Of a DNA stretch of 48,003 nt, positions 28,355 through 36,820 are shown piece by piece. The DNA is taken from contig DYKD01000019.1 of NCBI GenBank assembly GCA_020722765.1, positions 1-48,003 on the forward strand, read 5' to 3'. The notes under the pieces are model-generated. The model ran no database searches. It saw nothing but the letters and a program-made list of their open reading frames with translations, and was not told the origin of the DNA. Both the position numbers and the translations under genes were made by a program. Origin of the DNA: Brevinema andersonii (lineage in GTDB: Bacteria; Spirochaetota; DYKD01). Position 1 is the stretch's first letter. Each line of letters opens with the position of its first letter.

Positions 28355-28399
28355 AAAAAACGTTCAAAAAAACAGGAAAAAACGTGTTAAAAACGTCTC
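28355..28399 (-). repeat. three ACGTTTTT repeats in the dnaA leader
   Basis: On the minus strand ACGTTTTT occurs three times between the dnaA promoter and its start codon. The CGT cores are at plus-strand positions 28361, 28383 and 28394, so spacings are 22 and 11 bases, near whole helical turns. This placement fits a protein-binding array just downstream of the predicted transcription start. The binder is unknown. Confidence 0.4.
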
Positions 28400-28412
28400 G
28401 AGATGACTTATT

Positions 28413-28441
28413 AATATAGGCACAGATGGGGCAAGAATCAA
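28413..28441 (-). promoter_or_regulatory. candidate dnaA promoter
   Basis: On the minus strand TTGATT (28441-28436) is followed after exactly 17 bases by TATATT (28418-28413). This gives a predicted start near 28406 and a leader of about 100 bases. The match is strong and the -35 overlaps the central palindrome. Confidence 0.6.
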
Positions 28442-28463
28442 GAAAAAAATATTTTTTTCTTGA
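28438..28463. promoter_or_regulatory. 26-bp perfect palindrome between divergent dnaA and rpmH promoters
   Basis: Each arm reads TCAAGAAAAAAAT and its exact complement, meeting at 28450/28451. The ends run into the -35 elements of both divergent promoters (28436-28441 and 28460-28465). It could be an operator for one regulator that controls both promoters, or a rigid A-tract upstream element shared by both. Confidence 0.55.
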
Positions 28464-28488
28464 CATTTTTCCAAAAATAGCGTAAGTT
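28460..28488 (+). promoter_or_regulatory. candidate rpmH promoter
   Basis: TTGACA (28460-28465), a perfect -35, is followed after 17 bases by TAAGTT (28483-28488). It lies 33 bases before the rpmH ATG. The weak -10 is partly offset by the A/T-tract upstream. Confidence 0.55.
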
Positions 28489-28521
28489 AAGTGGAAATTT
28501 TTATCAAAGGTATAGGCATTT

Positions 28522-28674
28522 ATGAAGAGAACATATCAACCCAGTAAAGTAAAGAGAAACCGGCGTCATGGCTTTAGAAAACGTATGGAAACGGCAGATG
28601 GACGTAAGGTTTTGGCTCGTCGTAGGAAAAGAGGCAGAAAAAAACTGACAGTTTCCAATGAAAGGCAAAGATAA
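28522..28674 (+). CDS. rpmH: 50S ribosomal protein L34
   Basis: A 50-residue, highly basic protein starting [20 protein letters not shown], the classic L34 sequence, with [13 protein letters not shown] near the end. AAAGG lies 11 bases before the ATG. It opens the conserved rpmH-rnpA-yidD-yidC-jag-mnmE cluster. Its last 17 bases overlap rnpA in another frame. Confidence 0.97.
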   Translation: MKRTYQPSKVKRNRRHGFRKRMETADGRKVLARRRKRGRKKLTVSNERQR

Positions 28675-29023
28675 ATACGGATTGACTAAAAAGGAGATTA
28701 TCAGAGGGAAAAGGACTTTTGACAATCTTTTCCAGGAGGGAAGAAGATACCGGACGCCCTATTTCAATTTCGTTTACGCGGAAAACGGGCTTTCCTATAA
28801 TAGGATTGCACCGATTGTCAGTATCAGGCATGGTGACAGTGTTTTCAGGAATTATATACGCCGCGTGATAAAAGAGATTTACAGGAAAAATAAGTTCAAA
28901 CTTTGTACAGGTTATGACATCAGTATTGTGATGAACAACCGCCAGTTTTGTGAGCGGACATTCCCGGAGAAGTGGGATATCGTCATGACCGGCTTATTAA
29001 AAATTTTGGTTTCCAAAAATTGA
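28658..29023 (+). CDS. rnpA: ribonuclease P protein component
   Basis: A 121-residue basic protein that assists RNase P RNA in 5' maturation of tRNAs. It has the [22 protein letters not shown]-terminus (first part at 8-27) and the RNR-type motif as [13 protein letters not shown] (about 69-81). The ATG lies inside rpmH, a 17-base overlap seen in similar form in other bacteria. Confidence 0.93.
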   Translation: MKGKDKYGLTKKEIIRGKRTFDNLFQEGRRYRTPYFNFVYAENGLSYNRIAPIVSIRHGDSVFRNYIRRVIKEIYRKNKFKLCTGYDISIVMNNRQFCERTFPEKWDIVMTGLLKILVSKN

Positions 29024-29280
29024 TTAAAAAGCTGTTTTTTAGCGTCATCGGTTTCATTGACAGGCTTTTAAAGAAAGTCTTTCTTTTCATCATTTTTCTT
29101 TATCAGAAAATCATTCCCTTCTTTATTCCTCATTCTCCTTGCAGATTTAATCCGTCCTGTTCTGTTTATGCAGTTCAGGCGTTCAAGAAGTATAATGTCA
29201 TAAAAGCGTTAGGTTTAAGTATTTGGCGAGTCCTTCGATGTAATCCTTGGACGCCAGGCGGAGAAGACCCTTTACCTTAG
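29020..29280 (+). CDS. yidD: membrane protein insertion efficiency factor YidD
   Basis: A small YidD protein. The family signature is clear: PHSPCRFNPSCSVYA, then ALGLSIWRVLRCNPWTPGG and a final DPLP. An N-terminal amphipathic or hydrophobic segment precedes it. I place the start at the TTG at 29020, which overlaps the rnpA stop (TTGA) and gives 86 residues, normal for YidD; the frame is also open to an ATG at 28972. It assists the YidC/Sec insertion pathway. Confidence 0.9.
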   Translation: MIKKLFFSVIGFIDRLLKKVFLFIIFLYQKIIPFFIPHSPCRFNPSCSVYAVQAFKKYNVIKALGLSIWRVLRCNPWTPGGEDPLP

Positions 29281-29301
29281 AAAACAAGGAGTATTACGAA
29301 T

Positions 29302-30972
29302 ATGGAAAAGAAAACAATGATTACAGTCGTCCTGTCCATGGTTATCATATTCGGATGGATGATGTATTCTAACAAGAACGCAGAAAAACACCTTTCTACA
29401 ATAAAGCAGACGAATGAGGCTGTTTTCCCTGTTGAAACACAAAAACCATCAACCATCAAGGTTGAAGCAAGTGCCCCTTACCTGAATATGGCTAAATCAA
29501 AAGTCATAAGAAAAGATTATGGTCTCATAACAGTTGATTTTGACTTAAGAGGCGCGACAGTCCGGGGTCTTATTCTTAACAATTATTTTGAGAAAAAACA
29601 GAATGTGAATCTGATTGTTCTTAAGACAAACAATCTGATGGCGTGTTATGCCACATATCTGGGAACGGATAAGGAACTGGCGTTTGCGCCATTTGTCGAA
29701 ATACCTTCAGGTGAAAGGAATACAACCATTTTCAGATATGTTTCTGATGGACAGTTTGGAATTCCTGTAGGTCTTGTTGTTGAAAAAATCTACAGATTTG
29801 AACAGGACAGTTATCTTTTTGAGCTGGATATAGTGTTAAAAAACGCTTCTAGTAAAAACATCGATCTCAGGGAAGCGGGATTGAAACAGATTACCATAGA
29901 TTTCCTGATGCAACCCAAAAAACTGGTCAAGGATTATTTCAACCAACTGTTAATGAGTTTTTCACAGAACGGAAAGATGGTGAAAGTCAATTCAGCAAAT
30001 AAGCTCAAGAAGAAATTTTACGAAATACCTTATGCAGATAATTATGAATGGGCTGCCATCTCCCAGAGATATTTTGTAGTAGGTCTTGTTTCCTATGACA
30101 GACAGAACGTAAAAAGGCCGGATTTCCATATTGAAGGTTTGAGCTATTCAGCACGGATGCAGGAGCAGCTTCCCCGCATGTTTACACCAGGGAATCAGGT
30201 CACTTACAAGTATTATAGTTATGCTGGACCTAAAGATAGGGATATTTTCAGGAGTTATAGGACGAAATATCCAGAAGTGTTCGGGCTTATCAGTCTGGAA
30301 CAAGCCATGGGGTTCAGCCAGTGGGTGGGACCGATCAGTAATTTTCTTCTGGATGTCCTTACGTTCATACACAAATTTGTTGGGAATTACGGATTGGCCA
30401 TAATCATAATCACGTTGCTCATCAAGATTGTTTTTTCACCGCTTACATTCACACAATATGAATCCATGAACAAAATGAAAGAAGTCCAGCCGTTGCTCAA
30501 CCAGCTTAAGGAAAAATATAAGAATGACCCACAGAAAATGAATCAGGAACAGATGCGGATTTATAAAGAAAAGAAAATAAATCCTCTGGGCGGATGTCTT
30601 CCTTTGCTCGTCCAGATTCCAGTATTCATAGCTTTTTATAATTTATTGGCATCGTCCATCAAATTGAGAGAGGAACATTTCCTATGGATAAAAGATCTAG
30701 CGAATCCTGATACAATCCTCATGATTGGTACTTTTTCATTGAACATTCTTCCTTTGCTAATGGCTTTGACAATGTTTATACAACAGAAATTGACACCTTC
30801 AGCAGGAGACCCGCAACAGCAGAAGATCATGATGTTCATGCCTGTTATCATGCTTTTTATTTTTTATGGACTTCCATCAGGATTGGTCCTTTATTGGACT
30901 GCACAGAACATTTTTTCAATATTTGAGACTTTAATCATCCGTTATCGGTTGAAGACAGCAAAAGCGTCATAA
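29302..30972 (+). CDS. yidC: membrane protein insertase YidC
   Basis: YidC of 556 residues, the long form typical of diderms. Transmembrane helix 1 lies at about 5-22, a large periplasmic beta-domain at about 40-330, and the conserved five-helix insertase core from about 345 to 550 (NYGLAIIIITLLIK, PLGGCLPLLVQIPVF, PSGLVLYWTAQN). It inserts and folds inner-membrane proteins with or without SecYEG. AAGGAG lies upstream of the ATG. Confidence 0.96.
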   Translation: MEKKTMITVVLSMVIIFGWMMYSNKNAEKHLSTIKQTNEAVFPVETQKPSTIKVEASAPYLNMAKSKVIRKDYGLITVDFDLRGATVRGLILNNYFEKKQNVNLIVLKTNNLMACYATYLGTDKELAFAPFVEIPSGERNTTIFRYVSDGQFGIPVGLVVEKIYRFEQDSYLFELDIVLKNASSKNIDLREAGLKQITIDFLMQPKKLVKDYFNQLLMSFSQNGKMVKVNSANKLKKKFYEIPYADNYEWAAISQRYFVVGLVSYDRQNVKRPDFHIEGLSYSARMQEQLPRMFTPGNQVTYKYYSYAGPKDRDIFRSYRTKYPEVFGLISLEQAMGFSQWVGPISNFLLDVLTFIHKFVGNYGLAIIIITLLIKIVFSPLTFTQYESMNKMKEVQPLLNQLKEKYKNDPQKMNQEQMRIYKEKKINPLGGCLPLLVQIPVFIAFYNLLASSIKLREEHFLWIKDLANPDTILMIGTFSLNILPLLMALTMFIQQKLTPSAGDPQQQKIMMFMPVIMLFIFYGLPSGLVLYWTAQNIFSIFETLIIRYRLKTAKAS

Positions 30973-30988
30973 GACGAGAGGTGATATT

Positions 30989-31636
30989 ATGCGAATGGCA
31001 GAGAAAGAGGGCAAGAACAAGGAAGAAGCAGTTCGGTTGGCACTTGAGGAATTACATGCTAAAAAAGAAGATGTACAGATCGAATATCTTGAGAACGGGA
31101 AAAGCGGATTTTTAGGTTTAGGTCCAAGTAAGCCTGCCCGTGTACGTGTTTTTCTTGTAAATGAAAACGGTACGGGCGGAACGACTCTGCAGCTTGTACA
31201 GGAAATCTGTGATAAGATGGGGCTGGAAACAAAATGTTCAGTGGAAGAAAGCACGGAAGACAGGCTTGTCATCAAAATGGATTCACCAGATTCGGGGTCA
31301 TTGATAGGAAGGCGGGGCAAAACCTTGGAAGCTCTTCAATACCTGGTGAATATCATAGAGAATATGAAGAAGGGAATAAACAAAAAAATCATTATTGATA
31401 TAGAGGGATATAGGGAACGGCGTAAGGAAGCGTTGGAAAAACTTGCACATAAAATGGCTGATAGGGTGCGTGCTTCAAGAAGAGCCATGATGCTGGAAGA
31501 GATGAATCCTTATGAAAGAAGACTTATACACATGGCCCTGGAAAACGAACAGGACATTGAAACAAGCAGTGTCGGTGCAGAACACCAGAATATGAAGCGT
31601 GTACGTATCTCGTTGAGAAGACGTGGACGAAGATAG
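30989..31636 (+). CDS. jag: Jag/KhpB RNA-binding protein
   Basis: A 215-residue protein with the three Jag modules. Jag_N covers about 5-55 (EEAVRLALEEL, GFLGLG). The KH domain covers about 75-150 with GSLIGRRGKTLEALQYL. The C-terminal R3H domain has NPYERRLIHMAL and ends in a basic tail (RRRGRR). KhpB partners with KhpA in RNA-based control of division and envelope genes in other bacteria. GAGGTGA lies six bases before the ATG. It is followed by mnmE after one base, or overlaps it if the GTG at 31623 is used. Confidence 0.92.
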   Translation: MRMAEKEGKNKEEAVRLALEELHAKKEDVQIEYLENGKSGFLGLGPSKPARVRVFLVNENGTGGTTLQLVQEICDKMGLETKCSVEESTEDRLVIKMDSPDSGSLIGRRGKTLEALQYLVNIIENMKKGINKKIIIDIEGYRERRKEALEKLAHKMADRVRASRRAMMLEEMNPYERRLIHMALENEQDIETSSVGAEHQNMKRVRISLRRRGRR

Positions 31637-31637
31637 G

Positions 31638-33026
31638 ATGGGCACAGGAAATGGTTTGAATACAACCATTGTTGCGATAGCATCTCCACCAGGCAGAGGG
31701 GCCGTTGCAGTCATTCGGATGACAGGTCCTCTTGCTTTGAAGATATACGAAAAAATATTTGATACGGCTGAAAAAGGGAAAGGCGAAGAAAGAAAAGCGG
31801 TCCATGGATGGCTTTTGGATTCTGAAAATGATAAGATCATCGATGAAGTCATAGCCGTGGTATATAAGAGACCACGTAGCTACACAGGTGAAGACCTTGT
31901 GGAATTTTTTACGCATGGCGGACTTTTTCACACCAGGAATATTTATCAATTCATCTGCAGGCAAGGGGCTCATCCAGCCAGACCAGGAGAGTTTACAAAA
32001 CGCGCTTTCCTAAACGGAAAAATGGATCTTACCCGTGCTGAGGCGGTTGAAGAAATCGTTTCAGCGACAGATCGACATACACACGAAGCGGCTTTAAGAC
32101 AACTGGAAGGTGTTTTTCATTCTGTGCTGGATGGCTGGAAAAACTCTCTTGTTGAAATATTGTCATCTTTGGAAGCTCATATAGAATACCCGGAAGAGAA
32201 TAACGACAAAATAGACAGAAAGGGAATGGCTCATCGTTGCATGATGATAGCTGAAGAGATCAATGAAATCTCTGTGAAGATGGTTGCAGGAAGAGTTTTC
32301 AAACAACGGCCCCGAGTTGTCATTGTCGGAAAAACAAATACCGGGAAATCGAGCCTGTTCAATACTTTGATCGGACAAGCGAGATCGATTGTCTCTGACG
32401 AGCAGGGGACAACACGTGACGTAGTCCATGAAAAAACGGAAATTGGGGGAATCCCAGTTGACTTGTATGACACTGCAGGTTTCAAGAATCCAGAGACTTC
32501 AACAGAAGAACAGGCACTCGGTTTTACAAACAGGTTTTTGGAAGAGAGTGACCTGTTGCTTGTATTGCTGGATTTTGGAGATGTATTGGATGAGCAGGAC
32601 AGGAAACTGCTGGAGGTCATGATTAAGAAAGGGAAGAAAAGCCTTATCTGTCTTAACAAGACAGATCTTCCAAAAAAAATTTCAGAGAAAGAACTGGAAA
32701 ACATGGTGAAGGGATATGATAGCATTCATATCTCGTTGAAAGAGGGAGAAGGCATTGACAGGCTCAATGAAAAGGTGAGGGAGTTTTTCGTATGTGAAGA
32801 TTTGGATCCTGGACCTGTGGTCTATTCTGAAAGATATGTTGTCCTATTCAACAGGATGAAGGCCCTGCTGGAAAAGACATCTGAAGGTTTTCTGTCAGAA
32901 GAGAAAATGGATGTCCTGTCAATTCAGTTGAAAGAAGCTGTCTCTGTTGTTGAGGATTTTACAGGAAAGGTTACAAGTGAAGATGTGTTAGATAACCTTT
33001 TCAGCAGATTTTGTTTAGGGAAATAA
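31638..33026 (+). CDS. mnmE: tRNA modification GTPase MnmE
   Basis: MnmE/TrmE of 462 residues that forms cmnm5U34 in tRNA with MnmG. It has the N-terminal folate-binding domain (TTIVAIASPPGRGAVAVIR, 9-27), a G domain with G1 GKTNTGKS (231-238), TTRD, DTAG and NKTD, and the C-terminal FCLGK motif with the catalytic Cys. The frame is open to GTG at 31623. I prefer the ATG at 31638, two bases after the jag stop, because family N-termini are short here. No mnmG is in the window. Confidence 0.95.
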   Translation: MGTGNGLNTTIVAIASPPGRGAVAVIRMTGPLALKIYEKIFDTAEKGKGEERKAVHGWLLDSENDKIIDEVIAVVYKRPRSYTGEDLVEFFTHGGLFHTRNIYQFICRQGAHPARPGEFTKRAFLNGKMDLTRAEAVEEIVSATDRHTHEAALRQLEGVFHSVLDGWKNSLVEILSSLEAHIEYPEENNDKIDRKGMAHRCMMIAEEINEISVKMVAGRVFKQRPRVVIVGKTNTGKSSLFNTLIGQARSIVSDEQGTTRDVVHEKTEIGGIPVDLYDTAGFKNPETSTEEQALGFTNRFLEESDLLLVLLDFGDVLDEQDRKLLEVMIKKGKKSLICLNKTDLPKKISEKELENMVKGYDSIHISLKEGEGIDRLNEKVREFFVCEDLDPGPVVYSERYVVLFNRMKALLEKTSEGFLSEEKMDVLSIQLKEAVSVVEDFTGKVTSEDVLDNLFSRFCLGK

Positions 33027-33036
33027 GTGGATTGTC

Positions 33037-33864
33037 TTAGAAGATATAATAAAGGTCAGGTTTTGCAAACCCAAGAAATCCGTCATTTTCCGGAGTGAAC
33101 TGTTCCCAGTTGTCAGCATAATGAGTCAAAAGCATTTTTTTCTTCATGGCTGGAGAAAGGGTTTTCAGTTCTTCATAGCTGGCATGGACTCCACCAGTGA
33201 AAAGCTGGCAGTCATGGATGATCAGATCCAGGTCATATTTTTTATCATATTCTTCAAGAAGATTAAGATCAAATTTCGTATCAGCAGTAAAAAGGATTTT
33301 TTCATCAATTAAGACACCGCTGGCCCATTCAGCTTCACGCCATGATTTTGCATTTCCTGGAATATGGTTTGTCTTGAAAATTTTAAGGTTGATTCCTTTG
33401 AAATCCAGATTAAAAAGAGGACGTTCACTGCTTTTAACTTGCTTTGGAGTTAACACATTGAAAAGGTCGTCCATAGTGAGTTTTGGTGTTTCATTGAAAG
33501 CCAAACCACCTTTTAAGGAGTCATTCCAAAGAGGTTTTTTCAGGCAAGGAGGGATGATGAGGTCAGGTTTTGTTTTTGTAAAATAACGTCCAATGAGTGC
33601 GACCTCTTCAAGACTTCCAATATGATCAGCATGAGTATGTGTAATCAGGTAAGCTTTTATATCAGCGACCTTGATTCCTTTTTCAAAGAGACCTTGTGAG
33701 GCTTTTGTACCAAAATCAACGACCACATGGGTATCATTTTTTATGATGATAAGATTGTTTTGGTAGTTCTTTTTTGTAAAAGCCGATCCTGTCCCTATAA
33801 AATGGAGGATCAGTTCACCTTGTGAAACAAGTTTTAAGGGTAACTGTATTTTTTCGGTTTTCAT
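33037..33864 (-). CDS. metallo-beta-lactamase-fold hydrolase, RNase Z-like
   Basis: A 275-residue MBL-fold protein. The metal-binding motif HTHADHIG (76-83) is intact. Further ligands are likely in TNHIPGN, FTADTKFD and LLTHYAD. The overall layout (HFIGTGSAF near the start, DCQLFTGGVHASYEEL) resembles RNase Z-like members, though substrate cannot be read from the sequence and tRNA processing is only one option. It ends 10 bases from the convergent mnmE stop. It is probably the last gene of a pair with pyrD. Confidence 0.75.
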   Translation of the reverse strand: MKTEKIQLPLKLVSQGELILHFIGTGSAFTKKNYQNNLIIIKNDTHVVVDFGTKASQGLFEKGIKVADIKAYLITHTHADHIGSLEEVALIGRYFTKTKPDLIIPPCLKKPLWNDSLKGGLAFNETPKLTMDDLFNVLTPKQVKSSERPLFNLDFKGINLKIFKTNHIPGNAKSWREAEWASGVLIDEKILFTADTKFDLNLLEEYDKKYDLDLIIHDCQLFTGGVHASYEELKTLSPAMKKKMLLTHYADNWEQFTPENDGFLGFAKPDLYYIF

Positions 33865-33912
33865 TAATATTATTATCGGAACTTGAGGGAATCAACTTTA
33901 ATGCTAGTCTGG

Positions 33913-34818
33913 TTAGGTTTTGGCACAACCACGGATCTCATCAAGATGTCGGATTTTGTTTTCTTTCATCCAAAAATCAAGACCTTCTATGATTTTTATA
34001 GAAGCGTCTGTTGATATGAAAGTGGCTGTTCCAATCTGAACTGCGGAGGCTCCAGCCATGATATATTCCAATGCGTCCTGGTATGTAGTGATACCTCCCA
34101 ATCCGATGACAGGAATCTTGACAGCATTTGTGATCTGCCAAACTGCGCGGACACCGATAGGTTTGACAGCAGGTCCTGAAAGGCCTCCTGTGATGTTAGA
34201 AAGAACAGGTTTTCTTTTTTTTATGTCTATGACTGTTCCTATTAACGTATTTATGGCTGAAAGGATGTCTGCTCCTTGGTCCTCACAGATTTTGGCCATC
34301 TGGACGATGTCTGTCACATTGGGGGAGAGCTTTATCATAAGTTTTTTCTTTGAGACTTTTTTCAAGGCATAGACCAGTTTCCCGAGTATTTTCGGGTTAC
34401 TGCCTAGGGTCAATCCGCCTTGTTTGACGTTTGGACAAGAGACGTTCACTTCGTAGAAAGAGACTTCTTTGACATGGTTGAGGGCTTTTATGATTTCAAC
34501 ATTTTCGTCAATACTGTGTCCTGCGATATTTGCGATGACAACAGTCTTTAGTTTTTTAAGGTAAGGGACTTTCTCGCAGATGAACCGCTCAACACCGATG
34601 TTTTGGAGGCCAATAGCGTTGAGGATTCCAGAGGGAGTTTCAGCAATACGTGGGGTGGGGTTGCCATCACGAGGTTTGAGAGTCAATCCTTTCAGTACGA
34701 TTCCGCCAAGACGATTGACATCAACGAGGTCTTTGAATTCGTCCCCATAACCGAACGTGCCAGAAGCAGTAATCACAGGATTTTTAAAAGGAATATTTGA
34801 AATCAAAAGTGATGACAT
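33913..34818 (-). CDS. pyrD: dihydroorotate dehydrogenase B, catalytic subunit
   Basis: A 301-residue class 1B dihydroorotate dehydrogenase (pyrimidine synthesis, FMN-dependent). The catalytic Cys128 is in NVSCPN, typical of class 1 enzymes. The FMN-binding segments are ASGTFGYG near the N-terminus and GLGGITTYQDALEYIMAGA near the end. Type 1B enzymes usually work with the Fe-S/FAD subunit PyrK, which is not adjacent here. GGAG lies just upstream of the ATG. Confidence 0.93.
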   Translation of the reverse strand: MSSLLISNIPFKNPVITASGTFGYGDEFKDLVDVNRLGGIVLKGLTLKPRDGNPTPRIAETPSGILNAIGLQNIGVERFICEKVPYLKKLKTVVIANIAGHSIDENVEIIKALNHVKEVSFYEVNVSCPNVKQGGLTLGSNPKILGKLVYALKKVSKKKLMIKLSPNVTDIVQMAKICEDQGADILSAINTLIGTVIDIKKRKPVLSNITGGLSGPAVKPIGVRAVWQITNAVKIPVIGLGGITTYQDALEYIMAGASAVQIGTATFISTDASIKIIEGLDFWMKENKIRHLDEIRGCAKT

Positions 34819-34920
34819 AGGACTCCATGCAATACAAGAAGGATCTATTTAAGGAATATAGCTAAAAAGAGCGAAAACATCAATTTTGTCTTTTTGTCTT
34901 TATAAGGATATATTTTTTTT

Positions 34921-36177
34921 ATGAACATAGAGAAATTAACTATAAAACTTAACAGAAAAATCCAGATAACGCTTATCTTGCTATCCATCATATCGATAAC
35001 ACTTTTTTCCTATGCAGAAGCCCGATTCCCTTTTCCCCAGGCTGTAGATTTTTCTCATATGATCAAACCATCACATGTTTCACAATCGAATATGAACAGT
35101 GACTGTCAAAAGGCTTATGATGCCTGGTTGAATGACTGGGTTACTGATAAAGGATGTTTTTCCGGTACAAAACGGGTTCATGTGGGAAATGATACCGGGG
35201 GGTTTCTGACAGCCTATGATACTGTTTCTGAAGGAATTGCCTGGGGAATGATCATCCTTGTGTTTATGGAAAACAGCCAAAATAAGACAAAGAAATATTT
35301 TGATGAAATAAACAGCTACAGGAAAAAATATCTTGATCAATTTGGGATGATGCATTGGAGGATTGATAAAGAGGGAAACGTCATAGGAAAAGGAGGTGCT
35401 ACAGAAGCAGATGAAAATATGGCTATGGCCTTGTTGCTCGCGCATTATCAGTGGGGAAGTACGGAAAAAAACAATTATTTTGAAGAGGCAAAAACATTGA
35501 TTCAAGGGATCATGGATTGTGAAATCGAACATCCCGGCAACGTGGTTAAACCGGGCGATACATGGGGCGGATCTGCTGTTTGTAATCCATGTTATTTCAG
35601 TCCTGCCTATTATGAGATATGGTCAAAACTGACAAGGGAGAAGGGGTGGGAAAAAGTCAAAAGTAGAAGTTATGAGATACTCAATATCTTTTATGAAGAA
35701 AAACAGCAACCACTTTTTCCGGATTGGTGCCAGGCGGACGGTTCAAAAGCGGGAAATTTGGATTATTATTATGGATATAACGCCTGTCAGATTCCTCTTA
35801 AAATAGGTATGGATTATTGTTGGTCTGGAGAGCCAGAAACAAACAAGGCTTATGAGATTTTGGATCGGATTGCCTATTGGTTCAAAGAGAAGACAGCAGG
35901 AGAAGCAAAAAACCTGGTAGATGGATATGAAATAGATGGAAGCAGGAAAGGGCAGTGGAACAACGCATGCTTTGTTGGTCCTATTGGCGTTGCATCCCAG
36001 TGTTCTATAAATCATCAAGAATGGTGCAACGCTCTTTATGACGTTCTCAGAAGTTATCCGGATAGTTGTGAGAAATGTTATTATTGTAACACCTTGCGTC
36101 TTGTATCCATGCTTCTTATGAGTGGCAATATGCCGAATTTCATACAACAGAAAAAAGCCCCAAAACAGGAAAAATAG
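34921..36177 (+). CDS. secreted cysteine-rich glycoside hydrolase family 8 enzyme
   Basis: A 418-residue exported protein. A long positively charged N-terminus precedes a hydrophobic signal segment (about 15-33). The GH8 hallmarks are SEGIAWGMIIL (proposed acid Glu104), GGATEADENMAMALLLAHYQWG (Asp164 at the position of the conserved ATDAD-type motif) and CYFSPAYYEIW. Family members cut beta-1,4-glucan, chitosan or xylan; the substrate is not evident. There are 14 cysteines, including a SCEKCYYC cluster near the end, suggesting disulfides. It is flanked by minus-strand genes and has AAGGA 13 bases before the ATG. A TATATT ending seven bases before the ATG could make the transcript leaderless. 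Confidence 0.8.
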   Translation: MNIEKLTIKLNRKIQITLILLSIISITLFSYAEARFPFPQAVDFSHMIKPSHVSQSNMNSDCQKAYDAWLNDWVTDKGCFSGTKRVHVGNDTGGFLTAYDTVSEGIAWGMIILVFMENSQNKTKKYFDEINSYRKKYLDQFGMMHWRIDKEGNVIGKGGATEADENMAMALLLAHYQWGSTEKNNYFEEAKTLIQGIMDCEIEHPGNVVKPGDTWGGSAVCNPCYFSPAYYEIWSKLTREKGWEKVKSRSYEILNIFYEEKQQPLFPDWCQADGSKAGNLDYYYGYNACQIPLKIGMDYCWSGEPETNKAYEILDRIAYWFKEKTAGEAKNLVDGYEIDGSRKGQWNNACFVGPIGVASQCSINHQEWCNALYDVLRSYPDSCEKCYYCNTLRLVSMLLMSGNMPNFIQQKKAPKQEK

Positions 36178-36191
36178 AAAGTTCTATTTTT
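36170..36191. terminator. 22-bp A/T palindrome shared by convergent GH8 and rsmG ends
   Basis: AAAAATAGAA (36170-36179) and TTCTATTTTT (36182-36191) are perfect complements with a two-base centre. The palindrome contains the stop codon of each convergent gene, so each transcript would end in a stem with a T-rich run. It is probably a bidirectional terminator. Confidence 0.55.
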
Positions 36192-36819
36192 TCATTATTT
36201 CCAGAATATACCTGGTCTTATCCAGAAAAGGAACTTTGATTTCAACCGGATTCCTGATTATGACCTTTTTTGATATTTCGTGCGAGACAGAATCCAATTC
36301 TTCGAAAATCTTTGGACCTTTGTAGAGCAGTAAGATCCCTTTGGGTCTGAGAAGAAACAAAGTCTCTTCCAGTGTTGTCTTCACATCCGCAAACGCACGA
36401 GTTACAATCACATCGAATGGTTTCAAAGGATGTTTTTTCAATTGTGACGTATGTACATGGATTGTGGATATCCTTTCAAGCCCCATCTCCGATGCAAGCT
36501 GCCGTATGAAATCTGTGCTTTTTGTCCTGCTGTCAATGAAAGTGCAATCAAGATCTGGACGAATTATTTTCAGGGGTAGTAAGGGAAATCCCGCGCCAGA
36601 ACCCACATCACAGATATGCAAATCCTTTTCATCAGGTAGAAAAGGAAGGCCTGCCAGGCTGTCAAGAAAATGGTTTGTTACAATCTCATCTTTTGTCTTT
36701 ATGGCAGTAAGGTTATGGGGGACAGAGACAAGGGCGTTGATATATTTTTCAAAAAGAAGAAGATGTTTTTCATCATAAGTTATCGAGAGCTGTTCCAGTC
36801 CATCTGAAAGGAGTGTCAT
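36184..36819 (-). CDS. rsmG: 16S rRNA (guanine-527-N7) methyltransferase
   Basis: RsmG/GidB of about 211 residues. The SAM-binding loop DVGSGAGFPLLPLKI and the FDVIVTRAFADVKTTL segment are diagnostic, and TAIKTKDEIVTNHFLDSL is the usual N-terminal region. I place the start at the ATG at 36819, one base after the upstream stop, with GGAG six bases before; the frame extends to 36864. Unlike in many genomes it is not next to mnmG or parA. Confidence 0.93.
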   Translation of the reverse strand: MTLLSDGLEQLSITYDEKHLLLFEKYINALVSVPHNLTAIKTKDEIVTNHFLDSLAGLPFLPDEKDLHICDVGSGAGFPLLPLKIIRPDLDCTFIDSRTKSTDFIRQLASEMGLERISTIHVHTSQLKKHPLKPFDVIVTRAFADVKTTLEETLFLLRPKGILLLYKGPKIFEELDSVSHEISKKVIIRNPVEIKVPFLDKTRYILEIMKK

Positions 36820-36820
36820 T

